Below are positions 1 to 6,842 of a DNA stretch of 10,347 nucleotides, one piece after another. This stretch comes from Acidimicrobiia bacterium (lineage in GTDB: Bacteria > Actinomycetota > Acidimicrobiia > IMCC26256 > JAENVU01). Positions within the stretch are counted from its first letter, which is position 1; each line of letters starts with the position of its first letter. The notes beneath the pieces are model-generated. The model was not told the origin of the DNA and ran no database searches. It worked only from the letters and a program-made list of their open reading frames with translations. The stretch covers positions 1 to 10,347 of the forward strand of contig JADGON010000032.1 in NCBI GenBank assembly GCA_017882945.1, given 5' to 3'. The translations under genes were made by a program, and so were the position numbers.

Positions 1-774
1 CGGGATGACGTTGGCCGCGTCGCCGGCGCGGATCGCACCGAAGACGAGGTTCAGCGACGCGTCGGCATCACGCAACGCGGTCGGGAGCTCCACCGCGAGA
101 CGCCCGGCCAGCGCGACGAGGTCCACGGTCAGATGGGGTCGGGCGGTGTGGCCGCCCGGTCCGTGGATCCGGAGGGCCAGAAGATCCGCGGCCGAGGTGA
201 TCGCACCGCTGCGGACGCCGATCTGACCTACGTCGAGCTTCGGATCGCAGTGCAGGCCGAACACCCACCTGACGTCCGTGAGCGCGCCCGCGTCGATGAC
301 GTCGATCGCGCCCCCGGGCGCAGACTCCTCGGCCGGTTCGAACAGCAGCCGGACCGAACCGGACCGCGCGCCGTCGTCGCCGAGCAGTCGGGTGAGCGCG
401 AGGCCGGCGCCGAGGACGACCGTCGTGTGCACGTCGTGCCCGCAGGCGTGCGCGACGCCCGGCACCTGCGAGCGGAACGGCGTGGTGGTCTCGTCGGTCA
501 TCGCCAGCGCGTCGAGATCGGCCCGAAGCGCCACCCGCCCACCCGGAGCCGCCGGCCCGGCTCCCGGAATGTCGCAGATGAGACCCGTCCCGACCGGCAG
601 GACCTTCGGGTCCAGCCCGGCCACCCGGAGCCGCTCGGCAACCCGGGCCGTGGTCTCGTGCTCCTCGCCGCTCAGCTCGGGGTGCGAATGGAGCTCACGC
701 CGGAACGCGATGAGCTCCTCGAGGTGCGCGTCGAGAAAGGCGTCGAGCCCCGCGTTGGTCGAACCCGAGCTCAC
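1..774 (-). CDS. M20D family amidohydrolase (zinc peptidase-like), 3' end cut by window edge
   Basis: The first 258 codons of an M20D (hippurate / N-acyl amino acid hydrolase type) metal-dependent amidohydrolase can be read; the family is usually near 390 residues, so about a third is missing beyond position 1. Visible signatures are ELHSHPELSGEE near residues 27-38, LRADLDAL near 83-90, the metal-binding ACGHDVHTT (C111, H113, H116), the acidic PAEES (E149/E150), GLHCDP (H175) and, at the edge, ANVIP, which normally precedes the final catalytic part. Such enzymes hydrolyse an amide bond of N-acylated amino acids or related conjugates in the cytosol; the substrate cannot be told here. The GTG start is chosen because it overlaps the upstream ligase stop as GTGA and has a GAGG (785-788) 10 bases before it, which implies translational coupling. 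It belongs to a two-gene minus-strand operon with the ligase. Confidence 0.9.
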   Translation of the reverse strand, partial: MSSGSTNAGLDAFLDAHLEELIAFRRELHSHPELSGEEHETTARVAERLRVAGLDPKVLPVGTGLICDIPGAGPAAPGGRVALRADLDALAMTDETTTPFRSQVPGVAHACGHDVHTTVVLGAGLALTRLLGDDGARSGSVRLLFEPAEESAPGGAIDVIDAGALTDVRWVFGLHCDPKLDVGQIGVRSGAITSAADLLALRIHGPGGHTARPHLTVDLVALAGRLAVELPTALRDADASLNLVFGAIRAGDAANVIP

Positions 775-1913
775 GCGGGCCCCGCCTCATCCGTCGCGAA
801 TTCCTGCGACAGCGCGTGGACGACGTCGACCAGCGTTCCGCCCCGGCGCACGACCGAGCGCTGGCGTTCGTAGCTGGGGCCCCTCTCGAGGATGTGGGCG
901 ACGTCCGCCAGCTCGGCCTTGCAGCCAAGCTCCGCCGCGAACGGGATGAGCTCCTCGATGAGGCCCGCGATGACGTCGCGAGCAGTGGCCCTTGTTCCTT
1001 CGTCGTCGACGATCAGCTTCGCGTCGAGGCCGTACCGTGCCGCCAGCCACTTGTTCTGGCGGATCGTCCATTCGCGGGGGATGTACACCTGCAAGTCCGC
1101 GTCGATGTGGGTGTCGATCCGGTGTACCAGGCACTGCGCGAGCGCGCCGACGGCTGCGACCTCGCGCAACGTCGGCATCGCGTCACAGATGCGCAGCTCG
1201 ACCGTCCCGAAGTTCGGATGGGGGCGCACATCCCACCAGACCTCGCGGATCGTCGTGATCGCCTCCGCCGAGACGAGCGTGTACATGAACTGCTCGAAGT
1301 CGGCCCAGTCCTCGATGACGGGCGGAAGTCCGGCGGTCGGCAAGCCCTCGAACACCTTCACCCGGCACGATGCGAGCCCGGTGTCTTGACCTTCCCAGTA
1401 GGGACTCGATGCGGACAGCGCGAGCAGGTGGGCGAGGTAGAACTGCAGCGCGTTCGCGACGACGATCGACTTCTCGGCCGACTTGACCCCGACGTGGTAG
1501 TGGAGCCCGAAGATCTGGAGCCGGCGCGCCGGCCACTGCATCTCCTCGATCAGCTTGGCGTATCGAGGATCGGGGCTGACCACCTGCTCATGGGGGAGCG
1601 AGAAGGGATGGCTTCCCGCGGACATGAGCGTGAGCCCGCGGGCCTCGGCCGCGCCGCGCACCTCGGCGATCGTCGCGGCAAGGTCGTTCCTGGCCTCCAC
1701 GGGGGTTTGGCAGATCCCGGTGATGACCTCGATCGTGCTCTCGAAGAGCTCGTGCTTGGCCTTGGGGTGCAGACCGCCGGGATGGCCGCGGCCCAGCTCC
1801 TCGAGGATGGCGGACGCCGCGCTGACCAGCGCACCTGACTCCGAATCGACGAGCGTCAGCTCCAGCTCGACGCCCAGGCTGGCGCGCTCGGACGCCCGAA
1901 ACTCGATCTGCAC
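771..1913 (-). CDS. glutamate-cysteine ligase family 2 (YbdK-type carboxylate-amine ligase)
   Basis: A 380-residue protein with the hallmarks of the GCS2 / YbdK family, which activates a carboxylate (classically glutamate) with ATP and joins it to an amine such as cysteine. Signatures are the N-terminal GVELEL (14-19), ELFESTIEVITG near residues 55-70, the metal/substrate histidines in GLHYHVGV (H138, H140), and WWDVRPHPNFGTVELR (226-241). Length matches the family. The open frame continues about 320 codons upstream, but that part lies antisense to the GH5 gene and has no family similarity, so the GTG at 1913 is preferred: family homology begins immediately after it, and a TACGCT sequence sits 7 bases upstream, which would suit a leaderless transcript. 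Members are often named only by homology; a true gamma-glutamylcysteine synthetase role (ergothioneine or mycothiol-related thiol supply) is possible but unproven. It overlaps the downstream M20D amidohydrolase by 4 bases. Confidence 0.9.
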   Translation of the reverse strand: MQIEFRASERASLGVELELTLVDSESGALVSAASAILEELGRGHPGGLHPKAKHELFESTIEVITGICQTPVEARNDLAATIAEVRGAAEARGLTLMSAGSHPFSLPHEQVVSPDPRYAKLIEEMQWPARRLQIFGLHYHVGVKSAEKSIVVANALQFYLAHLLALSASSPYWEGQDTGLASCRVKVFEGLPTAGLPPVIEDWADFEQFMYTLVSAEAITTIREVWWDVRPHPNFGTVELRICDAMPTLREVAAVGALAQCLVHRIDTHIDADLQVYIPREWTIRQNKWLAARYGLDAKLIVDDEGTRATARDVIAGLIEELIPFAAELGCKAELADVAHILERGPSYERQRSVVRRGGTLVDVVHALSQEFATDEAGPA

Positions 1914-1926
1914 CGGATCCAGCGTA
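1914..1926 (-). promoter_or_regulatory. candidate -10 element for a leaderless ligase transcript
   Basis: Read on the minus strand, TACGCT (plus positions 1921-1926) fits the TANNNT pattern of actinobacterial -10 boxes and lies 7 bases before the GTG start, the usual geometry for leaderless messages. No -35 match is visible, and there is no good Shine-Dalgarno sequence. The whole gap between the two divergent starts is only 27 bases (1914-1940), so both promoters must reach into the opposite gene. Confidence 0.3.
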
Positions 1927-1940
1927 CCGGCGCACGCGCG

Positions 1941-3713
1941 ATGCTCTCGATCGTGACGCACGGATACAGCACCCGACCCTCCTGGTTCGTCGACCCGCAA
2001 GGGCGGCCCACACTGTTGCGAGGGGTGAACCTCGGCGGCAGCACGAAGGTCCCGTTCACGCCCGACGGCGCGACGCATCTCGGCGTGGACTTCGAGCACT
2101 GGCGCGACGTGAGCTTCATCGGCCGCCCCGCGCCGCTCGACGAGCTCGACCGCCACCTCGACCGCATCGCGCACTGGGGCTTCAACGTGTTGCGCTTCCT
2201 CGTGACGTGGGAGGCGATCGAGCACGCGGGACCGGGCGAGCACGACGAGGAGTACCTGGACTACGTGCGCGAGTGCGTGCACCGCGCCGGTGAGCGGGGC
2301 CTGCTCGTGTTCATCGATCCGCATCAGGACGTGTGGAGCCGGTGGACCGGTGGTGACGGCGCGCCGTACTGGACGCTCGAGCTCGCGGGAATGAAGCCGG
2401 AGCGCTTCGCGGCGGCCGGCGCGGTGGCACTCGACGCGCTCGACTGGCCCGGGAACTACATGACTGCACCCGTCGCCACCATGTGGACGCTCTTCTACGG
2501 CGCCGAGACGTACGCGCCACCTCGGCTCCGCCACGTCCAGGAAGAGCTGCAGATGCGGTATCTGGCATCGATCAGCGCGGTGGCCGAGCGGGTCGGAGAC
2601 CTCGACAACGTGCTCGGCTACGACACGCTCAACGAACCCAACGGCGGTTACATCGGCATGCAACCGCGCGAGTTCGGCCGTGGTCGGCGCTTCATGGCCC
2701 GCGATGCCACGGGCCCGGAGCCGAACAGCCCGCTCCAATGGCTCGCGGCGGCCGAAGCCGGCGGCATCTGGACCGACGGCTGTCCGTGGCTCGAAGTCGG
2801 CCTGTGGGACTACGACGCAGACGGCCAGCCCGTGCTCGCCAACCCGGACGGGCTGGGCGGGGAGGTCTGGCGCGACCACATGGAGCCCTTCGCTCGGCGG
2901 TTCCGGGACGTCGTGCGCGCGCAGCAGGACGATGCCTTCGTGTTCCTCGAGGGCTCACCGATGGAGCTCGACACCGAGTGGCGCGATCCCGACCCGCTCG
3001 TGTGCAACGCACGCCACTGGTACGACGTCATGAGCCTGATCACGCGCGCGTTCGACCCGGACGAGTACCGATCGCTCACGGGGGAGGTCGTGTCGGGAGC
3101 TGAGGCGATCGCGGCGGAACATGTGAAGATGCTGGCGCCCATGCAACAGATCTCGCGCGACCGGATGGGCGATCCGCCGATGCTCATCGGCGAGTTCGGG
3201 ATTCCGTACGAGATGAACGGCGGTGAGGCCTTCCGCACCGGCGACTGGTCCAAGCACGAGGTCGCGCTCGACGCGAGCTACCGGGCGATGGACGCGCTGC
3301 TGCTCCACACCACGCAGTGGAACTACACCGCGGACAACTCGCACGATCACGGTGACCAATGGAACGACGAGGATCTGTCGATCTTCAGCCCGGACGACAT
3401 CGATGACCCGGACGACATCGACTCGGGTGGTCGCGCGACCCGGGCGTTCTGCCGCCCGTTCGTCCGCCATTGGGCGGGCGCGCCGGCGCGGATGGCGTTC
3501 GATCTCTCGACCGTCGAGTTCACCGCCGCGCTGCACCGCGAAGGCGCGATCGACGCGCCGACCGTTGTGTACGTCCCCCGCCTGCACTACCCGGACGTCC
3601 CCGAGGTCACTGTCTCCGCGGGGCAGACGACCTACGACCCCGCGAGCCAGCTCCTCACGTGGGAGACCCCCGCCGACGCAGGCGACATCACCATCCGCAT
3701 CACTCCCCGCTGA
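1941..3713 (+). CDS. GH5 family glycosidase, endoglycoceramidase / steryl-glucosidase-like
   Basis: A 590-residue retaining glycosidase of the GH5 (clan GH-A) type. The TIM-barrel signatures are visible: NLGGSTKVPF near residue 30, GFNVLRFLVTWEAIE near 80, DPHQDVWSRWTGGDGAPYWT near 125, the acid/base motif TLNEPNGG with E232, and the nucleophile motif LIGEFG with E418. A segment WNYTADNSHDHGDQWN follows, then a short C-terminal beta-sandwich-like region (about 500-590). This layout, and the DVWSR..GG.GAP and WNY.ADN..H patterns, recall endoglycoceramidases and the fungal EGCrP-type glucocerebrosidase / steryl-beta-glucosidase group, so a glucosylated lipid or sterol is the likeliest substrate class (inference from memory of the family). 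No signal peptide or membrane segment is seen, which suggests a cytosolic enzyme. The ATG at 1941 lacks a clear ribosome site; a GTG at 1953 is an alternative. Its 3' end overlaps the convergent phosphatase by 14 bases. Confidence 0.85.
   Translation: MLSIVTHGYSTRPSWFVDPQGRPTLLRGVNLGGSTKVPFTPDGATHLGVDFEHWRDVSFIGRPAPLDELDRHLDRIAHWGFNVLRFLVTWEAIEHAGPGEHDEEYLDYVRECVHRAGERGLLVFIDPHQDVWSRWTGGDGAPYWTLELAGMKPERFAAAGAVALDALDWPGNYMTAPVATMWTLFYGAETYAPPRLRHVQEELQMRYLASISAVAERVGDLDNVLGYDTLNEPNGGYIGMQPREFGRGRRFMARDATGPEPNSPLQWLAAAEAGGIWTDGCPWLEVGLWDYDADGQPVLANPDGLGGEVWRDHMEPFARRFRDVVRAQQDDAFVFLEGSPMELDTEWRDPDPLVCNARHWYDVMSLITRAFDPDEYRSLTGEVVSGAEAIAAEHVKMLAPMQQISRDRMGDPPMLIGEFGIPYEMNGGEAFRTGDWSKHEVALDASYRAMDALLLHTTQWNYTADNSHDHGDQWNDEDLSIFSPDDIDDPDDIDSGGRATRAFCRPFVRHWAGAPARMAFDLSTVEFTAALHREGAIDAPTVVYVPRLHYPDVPEVTVSAGQTTYDPASQLLTWETPADAGDITIRITPR
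3389..3421 (+). repeat. 15-base direct repeat encoding tandem PDDID in the GH5 gene
   Basis: The identical sequence CCCGGACGACATCGA occurs at 3389-3403 and 3407-3421, an 18-base step that keeps the frame and yields PDDIDD-PDDIDS (residues 484-495). It follows the WNYTADN segment and precedes the C-terminal domain. It looks like a small in-frame duplication that makes an acidic loop; metal binding is only a guess. Confidence 0.8.
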
Positions 3714-4224
3714 GGACGACGTCGGCCTGCCACGGTTGCTCGGGCCAGCCGCGCTTGCCGCGCGTGCGCTGCACGCGGTTCAGCCAGTCGACGACGGTGG
3801 CGGGATCATGGCCGAGCATCACGAGCGCGCTGCCGATGACCGTCCCGGTGCGCCCGCGCCCCGCGTGGCAGTGCACGACGACGCCCTCCCCGGCCTCGAG
3901 CCGCTCCACGACGAACCGGGCTGCGGCGAGCGCCCGGCCGCGGTCGCCCTCCGGGTCGTCGGGAACGGTGCGGTTGTACAGATCTTGGAGCACCGCGTTG
4001 TGGGTCGACAACGGGGCCGCGTCGTAGGGCGCCTCGGCGTGGGTCAGGCACACGACGTGACGGATCCCGGCATGATGCAGCGCGTCCCAGCTCTTGCCGC
4101 GCGGGTAGCCCATCCCGGCGAGGGGCGCGGGGAGCCGCGTCACCCAGTAGAGGTCTGCGGGGACCGCGAGGTCGCCGAGGAAGCCGGCTCCGCTCCCCGG
4201 TGGGAGCAGTCGGAGGTTGTCCAC
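3700..4224 (-). CDS. dual-specificity / tyrosine phosphatase-like protein (CX5R)
   Basis: A 174-residue protein of the cysteine-dependent phosphatase superfamily. The P-loop HCHAGRGRTG is intact, with nucleophile C119, phosphate-binding R125 and T126; a candidate general acid is D89 or D90 in the TVPDDPEG loop, at the usual distance upstream. A helix rich in Ala/Glu (97-111) precedes the P-loop as in dual-specificity phosphatases. The N-terminus (LLPPGSGAGFLGDLAVPADLY) is reminiscent of stand-alone bacterial DSP or CDKN3-like proteins. No membrane segment or signal is visible. The target (phosphotyrosine/serine, or a small phosphorylated metabolite) cannot be inferred. The frame is open further upstream, but this would overlap the LLM gene; the GTG at 4224, 11 bases after that gene's stop, gives a compact domain. 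It is therefore the second gene of an LLM-phosphatase operon. Confidence 0.85.
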   Translation of the reverse strand: MDNLRLLPPGSGAGFLGDLAVPADLYWVTRLPAPLAGMGYPRGKSWDALHHAGIRHVVCLTHAEAPYDAAPLSTHNAVLQDLYNRTVPDDPEGDRGRALAAARFVVERLEAGEGVVVHCHAGRGRTGTVIGSALVMLGHDPATVVDWLNRVQRTRGKRGWPEQPWQADVVLSGE

Positions 4225-4235
4225 CCGGGCCCGAG

Positions 4236-4997
4236 CTAGGCGCGCGCCGCCGCGAGCAGCTCCTCGACGGGCGCCAGGTCGTAGGGCGCACCGGCCATGA
4301 CGATCAGGTGCTCGGCGCCGGCCTCCAGGTACTCCGGCCAGGTCCCGATCTCGTCGGGCCCGATGGCGACGGTGCGTTCGACCTCGCGAGGATTGCGGTC
4401 GAGCTTGGTGCACCACTCGTCGAGCACCGCGGACTTGGCCGCGTAGTTCGCGGGCGGACCGAACGTGTTCCACGAGTCGGCGTGCTCGGCGACGAGTCGC
4501 AGCGTGACCTTCTCGCCGCTCCCGCCGATCATGATCGGCAGGTCGCCGGCCGGGGGAGGGGTGAGCTTCCCGAGCCGGTCGATGATCAACGGCAGCGCGT
4601 CGGCAAGATCACGGAGTCGCGCCGGCGCGGTCTTGAAGTCGTATCCGTACTCCGTGTAGTCGCGCTCGAACCATCCGGACCCGATCCCGAGCGTGAAGCG
4701 TCCGTGGCTGATCAGGTCGATCGTGCGCGCCATGTCCGCGAGGAGCTGCGGGTTGCGATACGAGTTGCAGGTCACGAGCGCGCCGATCCGCGCGTGCGTC
4801 GTCTCCGCGGCCATCGCCGCGAGCAGGGTGTAGGCCTCGTAGTGGTTCGCGTCCGGGTTGCCGTAGAGCGGGAAGAAGTGGTCCCAGACCCAGATGCTGT
4901 CGACCTCCAGCGCGTCCGCGGCGCGCCAGGCGGCGCGCAGCTCATCGACCGTCGCGACCTGCGGATGAAGCTGCACTCCCACGCGAAAGCGGGCCAT
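4236..4997 (-). CDS. LLM class F420-dependent oxidoreductase
   Basis: A 253-residue luciferase-like TIM-barrel protein. Family marks are GVQLHPQ at the N-terminus, DSIWVWDHFFPLYG near residues 33-46, ALVTCNSYRNPQLLADMARTID (the SYRNP..LA..A.T.D pattern of F420 enzymes), GRFTLGIGSGWFERDY near 99-114, and LPIMIGGSGE near 150. It ends with AGAEHLIVMAGAP. The wording resembles the Rv1855c subfamily of probable F420-dependent oxidoreductases. These enzymes transfer hydride between reduced F420 and an organic substrate; the substrate is unknown. It is somewhat shorter than many relatives but both ends look complete. The ATG at 4997 is preceded by GAGAG (5002-5006), a weak but plausible ribosome site. 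It is the first gene of an operon with the downstream phosphatase. The start codon lies in CCATGG, so an ATG also exists on the opposite strand. Confidence 0.9.
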   Translation of the reverse strand: MARFRVGVQLHPQVATVDELRAAWRAADALEVDSIWVWDHFFPLYGNPDANHYEAYTLLAAMAAETTHARIGALVTCNSYRNPQLLADMARTIDLISHGRFTLGIGSGWFERDYTEYGYDFKTAPARLRDLADALPLIIDRLGKLTPPPAGDLPIMIGGSGEKVTLRLVAEHADSWNTFGPPANYAAKSAVLDEWCTKLDRNPREVERTVAIGPDEIGTWPEYLEAGAEHLIVMAGAPYDLAPVEELLAAARA

Positions 4998-5035
4998 GGA
5001 TCTCTCGTTTCACTGTCCGGACGGGTCCGTGCGGC

Positions 5036-5041
5036 ACACTA
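5036..5041 (-). promoter_or_regulatory. possible -10 box for the LLM-phosphatase operon
   Basis: On the minus strand TAGTGT fits TANNNT and lies 38 bases upstream of the LLM start, leaving room for a short leader with the GAGAG ribosome site. No convincing -35 hexamer is visible, so this is weak. The rest of the divergent gap (4998-5049) holds only a short GTCCGGAC palindrome at 5015-5022. Confidence 0.25.
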
Positions 5042-5049
5042 CCGGAGCG

Positions 5050-5508
5050 ATGTTCATCACCAATCACGTGCTTGCAGGAACACTCGCCGGTACTGCGTTG
5101 CGTCGCCGACCCGTCCTCGCGTTCTGCGCCGGATTCGCGACGCACGTCGCGATGGACCTGACCCCACACTGGGGAAACCCGACGCTCTCGCGCGACGGGT
5201 TCCTGGTTGTGGCCAAGCGCGACGGCGTTCTCGGACTCGGTGCCGTCGCGCTGATCACGGTGGCGGGCGTTCCGCCCCGCACCGCGCTGCTCGCGGGAAT
5301 CGCGGGTGCGGCGATCCTCGACTCGGACAAGCCGTGCGAGCACTTCTTCGGCTTCAATCCGTGGCCCGACTGGGTCGACCGCTTCCACAAGGCGATCCAG
5401 CGCGAGTCGCCGGAGGGTATGCGAACCGAGCTAGTCACCGGTGTTGCGTTGGCCGCGGTCTGCGCGGGTGTGCTCGCCCGGCGTCGTCGGAGTGCCCGGC
5501 GGGTCTGA
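5050..5508 (+). CDS. small conserved membrane protein with His/Asp motifs, function unknown
   Basis: A 152-residue protein I recognise only as a conserved actinobacterial hypothetical type. It begins MFITNHVLAG and has hydrophobic stretches at about residues 7-17, 21-37, 60-74, 79-90 and 128-143, with an Arg-rich tail (144-151), so two to four membrane segments are likely. Polar residues recur between them: H6, THVAMD (H32, D36), PHW (H40), KRD (57-58), LDSDKPCEH (D91, D93, H98) and FHK (H113). This H...HxxxD...H pattern is reminiscent of membrane-bound metal-dependent hydrolases of the YdjM/DUF457 kind, but a family assignment is not secure. The ATG at 5050 follows GGAG by only 2 bases, a spacing too short for a normal ribosome site; an in-frame ATG at 4996 would add 18 residues without membrane character. 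The stop lies 3 bases from the end of the convergent transpeptidase gene. Confidence 0.75.
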   Translation: MFITNHVLAGTLAGTALRRRPVLAFCAGFATHVAMDLTPHWGNPTLSRDGFLVVAKRDGVLGLGAVALITVAGVPPRTALLAGIAGAAILDSDKPCEHFFGFNPWPDWVDRFHKAIQRESPEGMRTELVTGVALAAVCAGVLARRRRSARRV

Positions 5509-5511
5509 CCG

Positions 5512-6747
5512 CTACTCGTGGCGGACCTTGGGCGGAGCCGTGGAGCGGTAGAGCGCGCTGCCCTGCACCCACTGGTCGAACGGGAGCTTCCAGTCGACCA
5601 TGGCGATGTCGTCGTTCGGCGGGCGCGGGGTCCCGGTGACCTGGACGATGTCGCCGCGCTGGCTGAAGTTGTAGAACCACGTCGCATTCGCGATGCTCAG
5701 GTTGATGCATCCGTGGGAGACGTTGTTGCTGCCCTGTTGACCGACCGACCAGGGTGCGGCGTGCACGTACTCGCCGGCGGAGGAGATCTGCGTGTCCCAG
5801 GCGACGTGCTCGTAGTAGCCGTCGGGGGACGTCAGCGGGATCCCGTTCGTCCGGGAGTCCATGATCACGTCCGCCGACTTGCCGAGCACGAGGTGATTGC
5901 CGCTCATCGTCGGGTACTTGTCCCGACCGGCGCTCATCGGGAAGGACTGGACCACGGCGCCGTTCTCGTAGACGGTCAGCATGTGCGTCATGGCGTTCGC
6001 GACGCTGACGTGTGACGCGCCGATGCGGAAGTGCGCGGTGCGGTGCACGTTGCCGATCAGCCCGTTGCCTGCATCGACACCGTTGAGGTCCCCGTCGAAC
6101 CACACCTCGGTGTTCGCGGGCCAGTAGTCCTTCGGGCGCCAGTGGACTTCGCGGTCGCTCATCCAACGCCAGGCACCGGTGACCGGCACCGACGTCGCGA
6201 CCTTGAGCCGTGCCTCGACGGCCGCGCGGTTCGCGACCGGTGAGGTGAAGCGCACCGAGATCGGTTCACCGACGCCGACGACCTCGTTGTCGCCGGGAAT
6301 CACTCGCTCGCCGAGACCGCCGGTCGGCTTGACCGTGGTGAACGACCAGCGCTTGGTGCGCGCCGTGCCGCGGTCCGGAACGACGCGCGCGGCGACTTGG
6401 TACACCGTGCCGGGCGTGAGGTTCGCTCGCGTGATCCACCACGCGCCATCGCTGTCGAGGTAGCCCGGGACCTCGTTGCCGTCGGGAGACTTCACGGTGA
6501 GGTCCTGGATCCGACCGTTGACCGCGTCGACGTTGATCGTCGTTTGCGGCGGGATGTTCGTCGCGCCGTCCGGCGGCGTCGCGAGGAGCACGAAGCGCCC
6601 GTTCAACACCGGACGCGCCTTGGGCAGGCCGGTCGCCGCGTCGGCGGAGTCGCCCTTCCATGGCACGAGCAGGTACGCGCCCGCGCCGAAGCCCACGATG
6701 ATCGCGACAGCAGCCGCGATGAGTGCGGTACGACGGACGAGGTTCAA
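5512..6747 (-). CDS. L,D-transpeptidase (YkuD) with N-terminal Ig-like domains
   Basis: A 411-residue cell-wall enzyme that makes 3-3 cross-links in peptidoglycan, or attaches proteins to it, outside the membrane. The N-terminus has two Arg then a hydrophobic helix (residues 8-28), a signal anchor or signal peptide with a possible cleavage after ADA near 37; there is no lipobox cysteine. Two beta-rich Ig-like domains follow (about 50-140 and 145-245), then the YkuD catalytic domain (about 248-375) with H329 and the SHGCINLS motif carrying nucleophile C347, 18 residues after H329 as expected. Architecture and length match mycobacterial LdtMt2-type enzymes. The start is TTG at 6747, supported by GGGAG at 6755-6759 with 7 bases spacing; no ATG or GTG would keep the whole signal. 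It is divergent from the FadE30-like gene and convergent with the small membrane protein. Confidence 0.93.
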   Translation of the reverse strand: MNLVRRTALIAAAVAIIVGFGAGAYLLVPWKGDSADAATGLPKARPVLNGRFVLLATPPDGATNIPPQTTINVDAVNGRIQDLTVKSPDGNEVPGYLDSDGAWWITRANLTPGTVYQVAARVVPDRGTARTKRWSFTTVKPTGGLGERVIPGDNEVVGVGEPISVRFTSPVANRAAVEARLKVATSVPVTGAWRWMSDREVHWRPKDYWPANTEVWFDGDLNGVDAGNGLIGNVHRTAHFRIGASHVSVANAMTHMLTVYENGAVVQSFPMSAGRDKYPTMSGNHLVLGKSADVIMDSRTNGIPLTSPDGYYEHVAWDTQISSAGEYVHAAPWSVGQQGSNNVSHGCINLSIANATWFYNFSQRGDIVQVTGTPRPPNDDIAMVDWKLPFDQWVQGSALYRSTAPPKVRHE

Positions 6748-6754
6748 GATCGTG

Positions 6755-6759
6755 CTCCC
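6755..6759 (-). promoter_or_regulatory. ribosome binding site that fixes a TTG start
   Basis: GGGAG on the minus strand sits 7 bases before the TTG of the L,D-transpeptidase gene, the best Shine-Dalgarno match in the window. It supports TTG as the true start and complete retention of the Arg-plus-hydrophobic signal region. Confidence 0.7.
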
Positions 6760-6842
6760 TGACTGCGGACAGCCTCCCAGGGCGCGCCACAGTGAACCTT
6801 AGATTGTCACGGGATCGGCACCCATCACGCAAACCTGGAGAT

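Noticed and set aside
1914..2879. Upstream extension of the ligase reading frame by about 320 codons
   Set aside because: It is antisense to the GH5 gene, whose catalytic motifs are clear, and family similarity of the ligase starts only at residue 1 of the short form.
4458..4471. KstR-like half-palindrome CCGAACGTGTTCCA
   Set aside because: It matches 7 of 8 fixed positions but lies in the middle of the LLM coding region; another 7-of-8 match is in the GH5 gene near 2181-2194. Both are taken as chance.
3703..4473. Longer phosphatase with an 83-residue N-terminal extension
   Set aside because: The extra part would lie within the LLM gene on the same strand and reads as Arg-rich out-of-frame sequence; the GTG at 4224 gives a complete domain.
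5015..5022. GTCCGGAC palindrome between divergent genes as an operator
   Set aside because: Only 8 bases, GC-rich and without flanking symmetry, so expected by chance in this DNA.
4996..5049. In-frame ATG at 4996 as start of the small membrane protein
   Set aside because: The 18 added residues are polar and unlike the rest, the ATG is the mirror of the LLM start within CCATGG, and family-like sequence starts at MFITNHVLAG.
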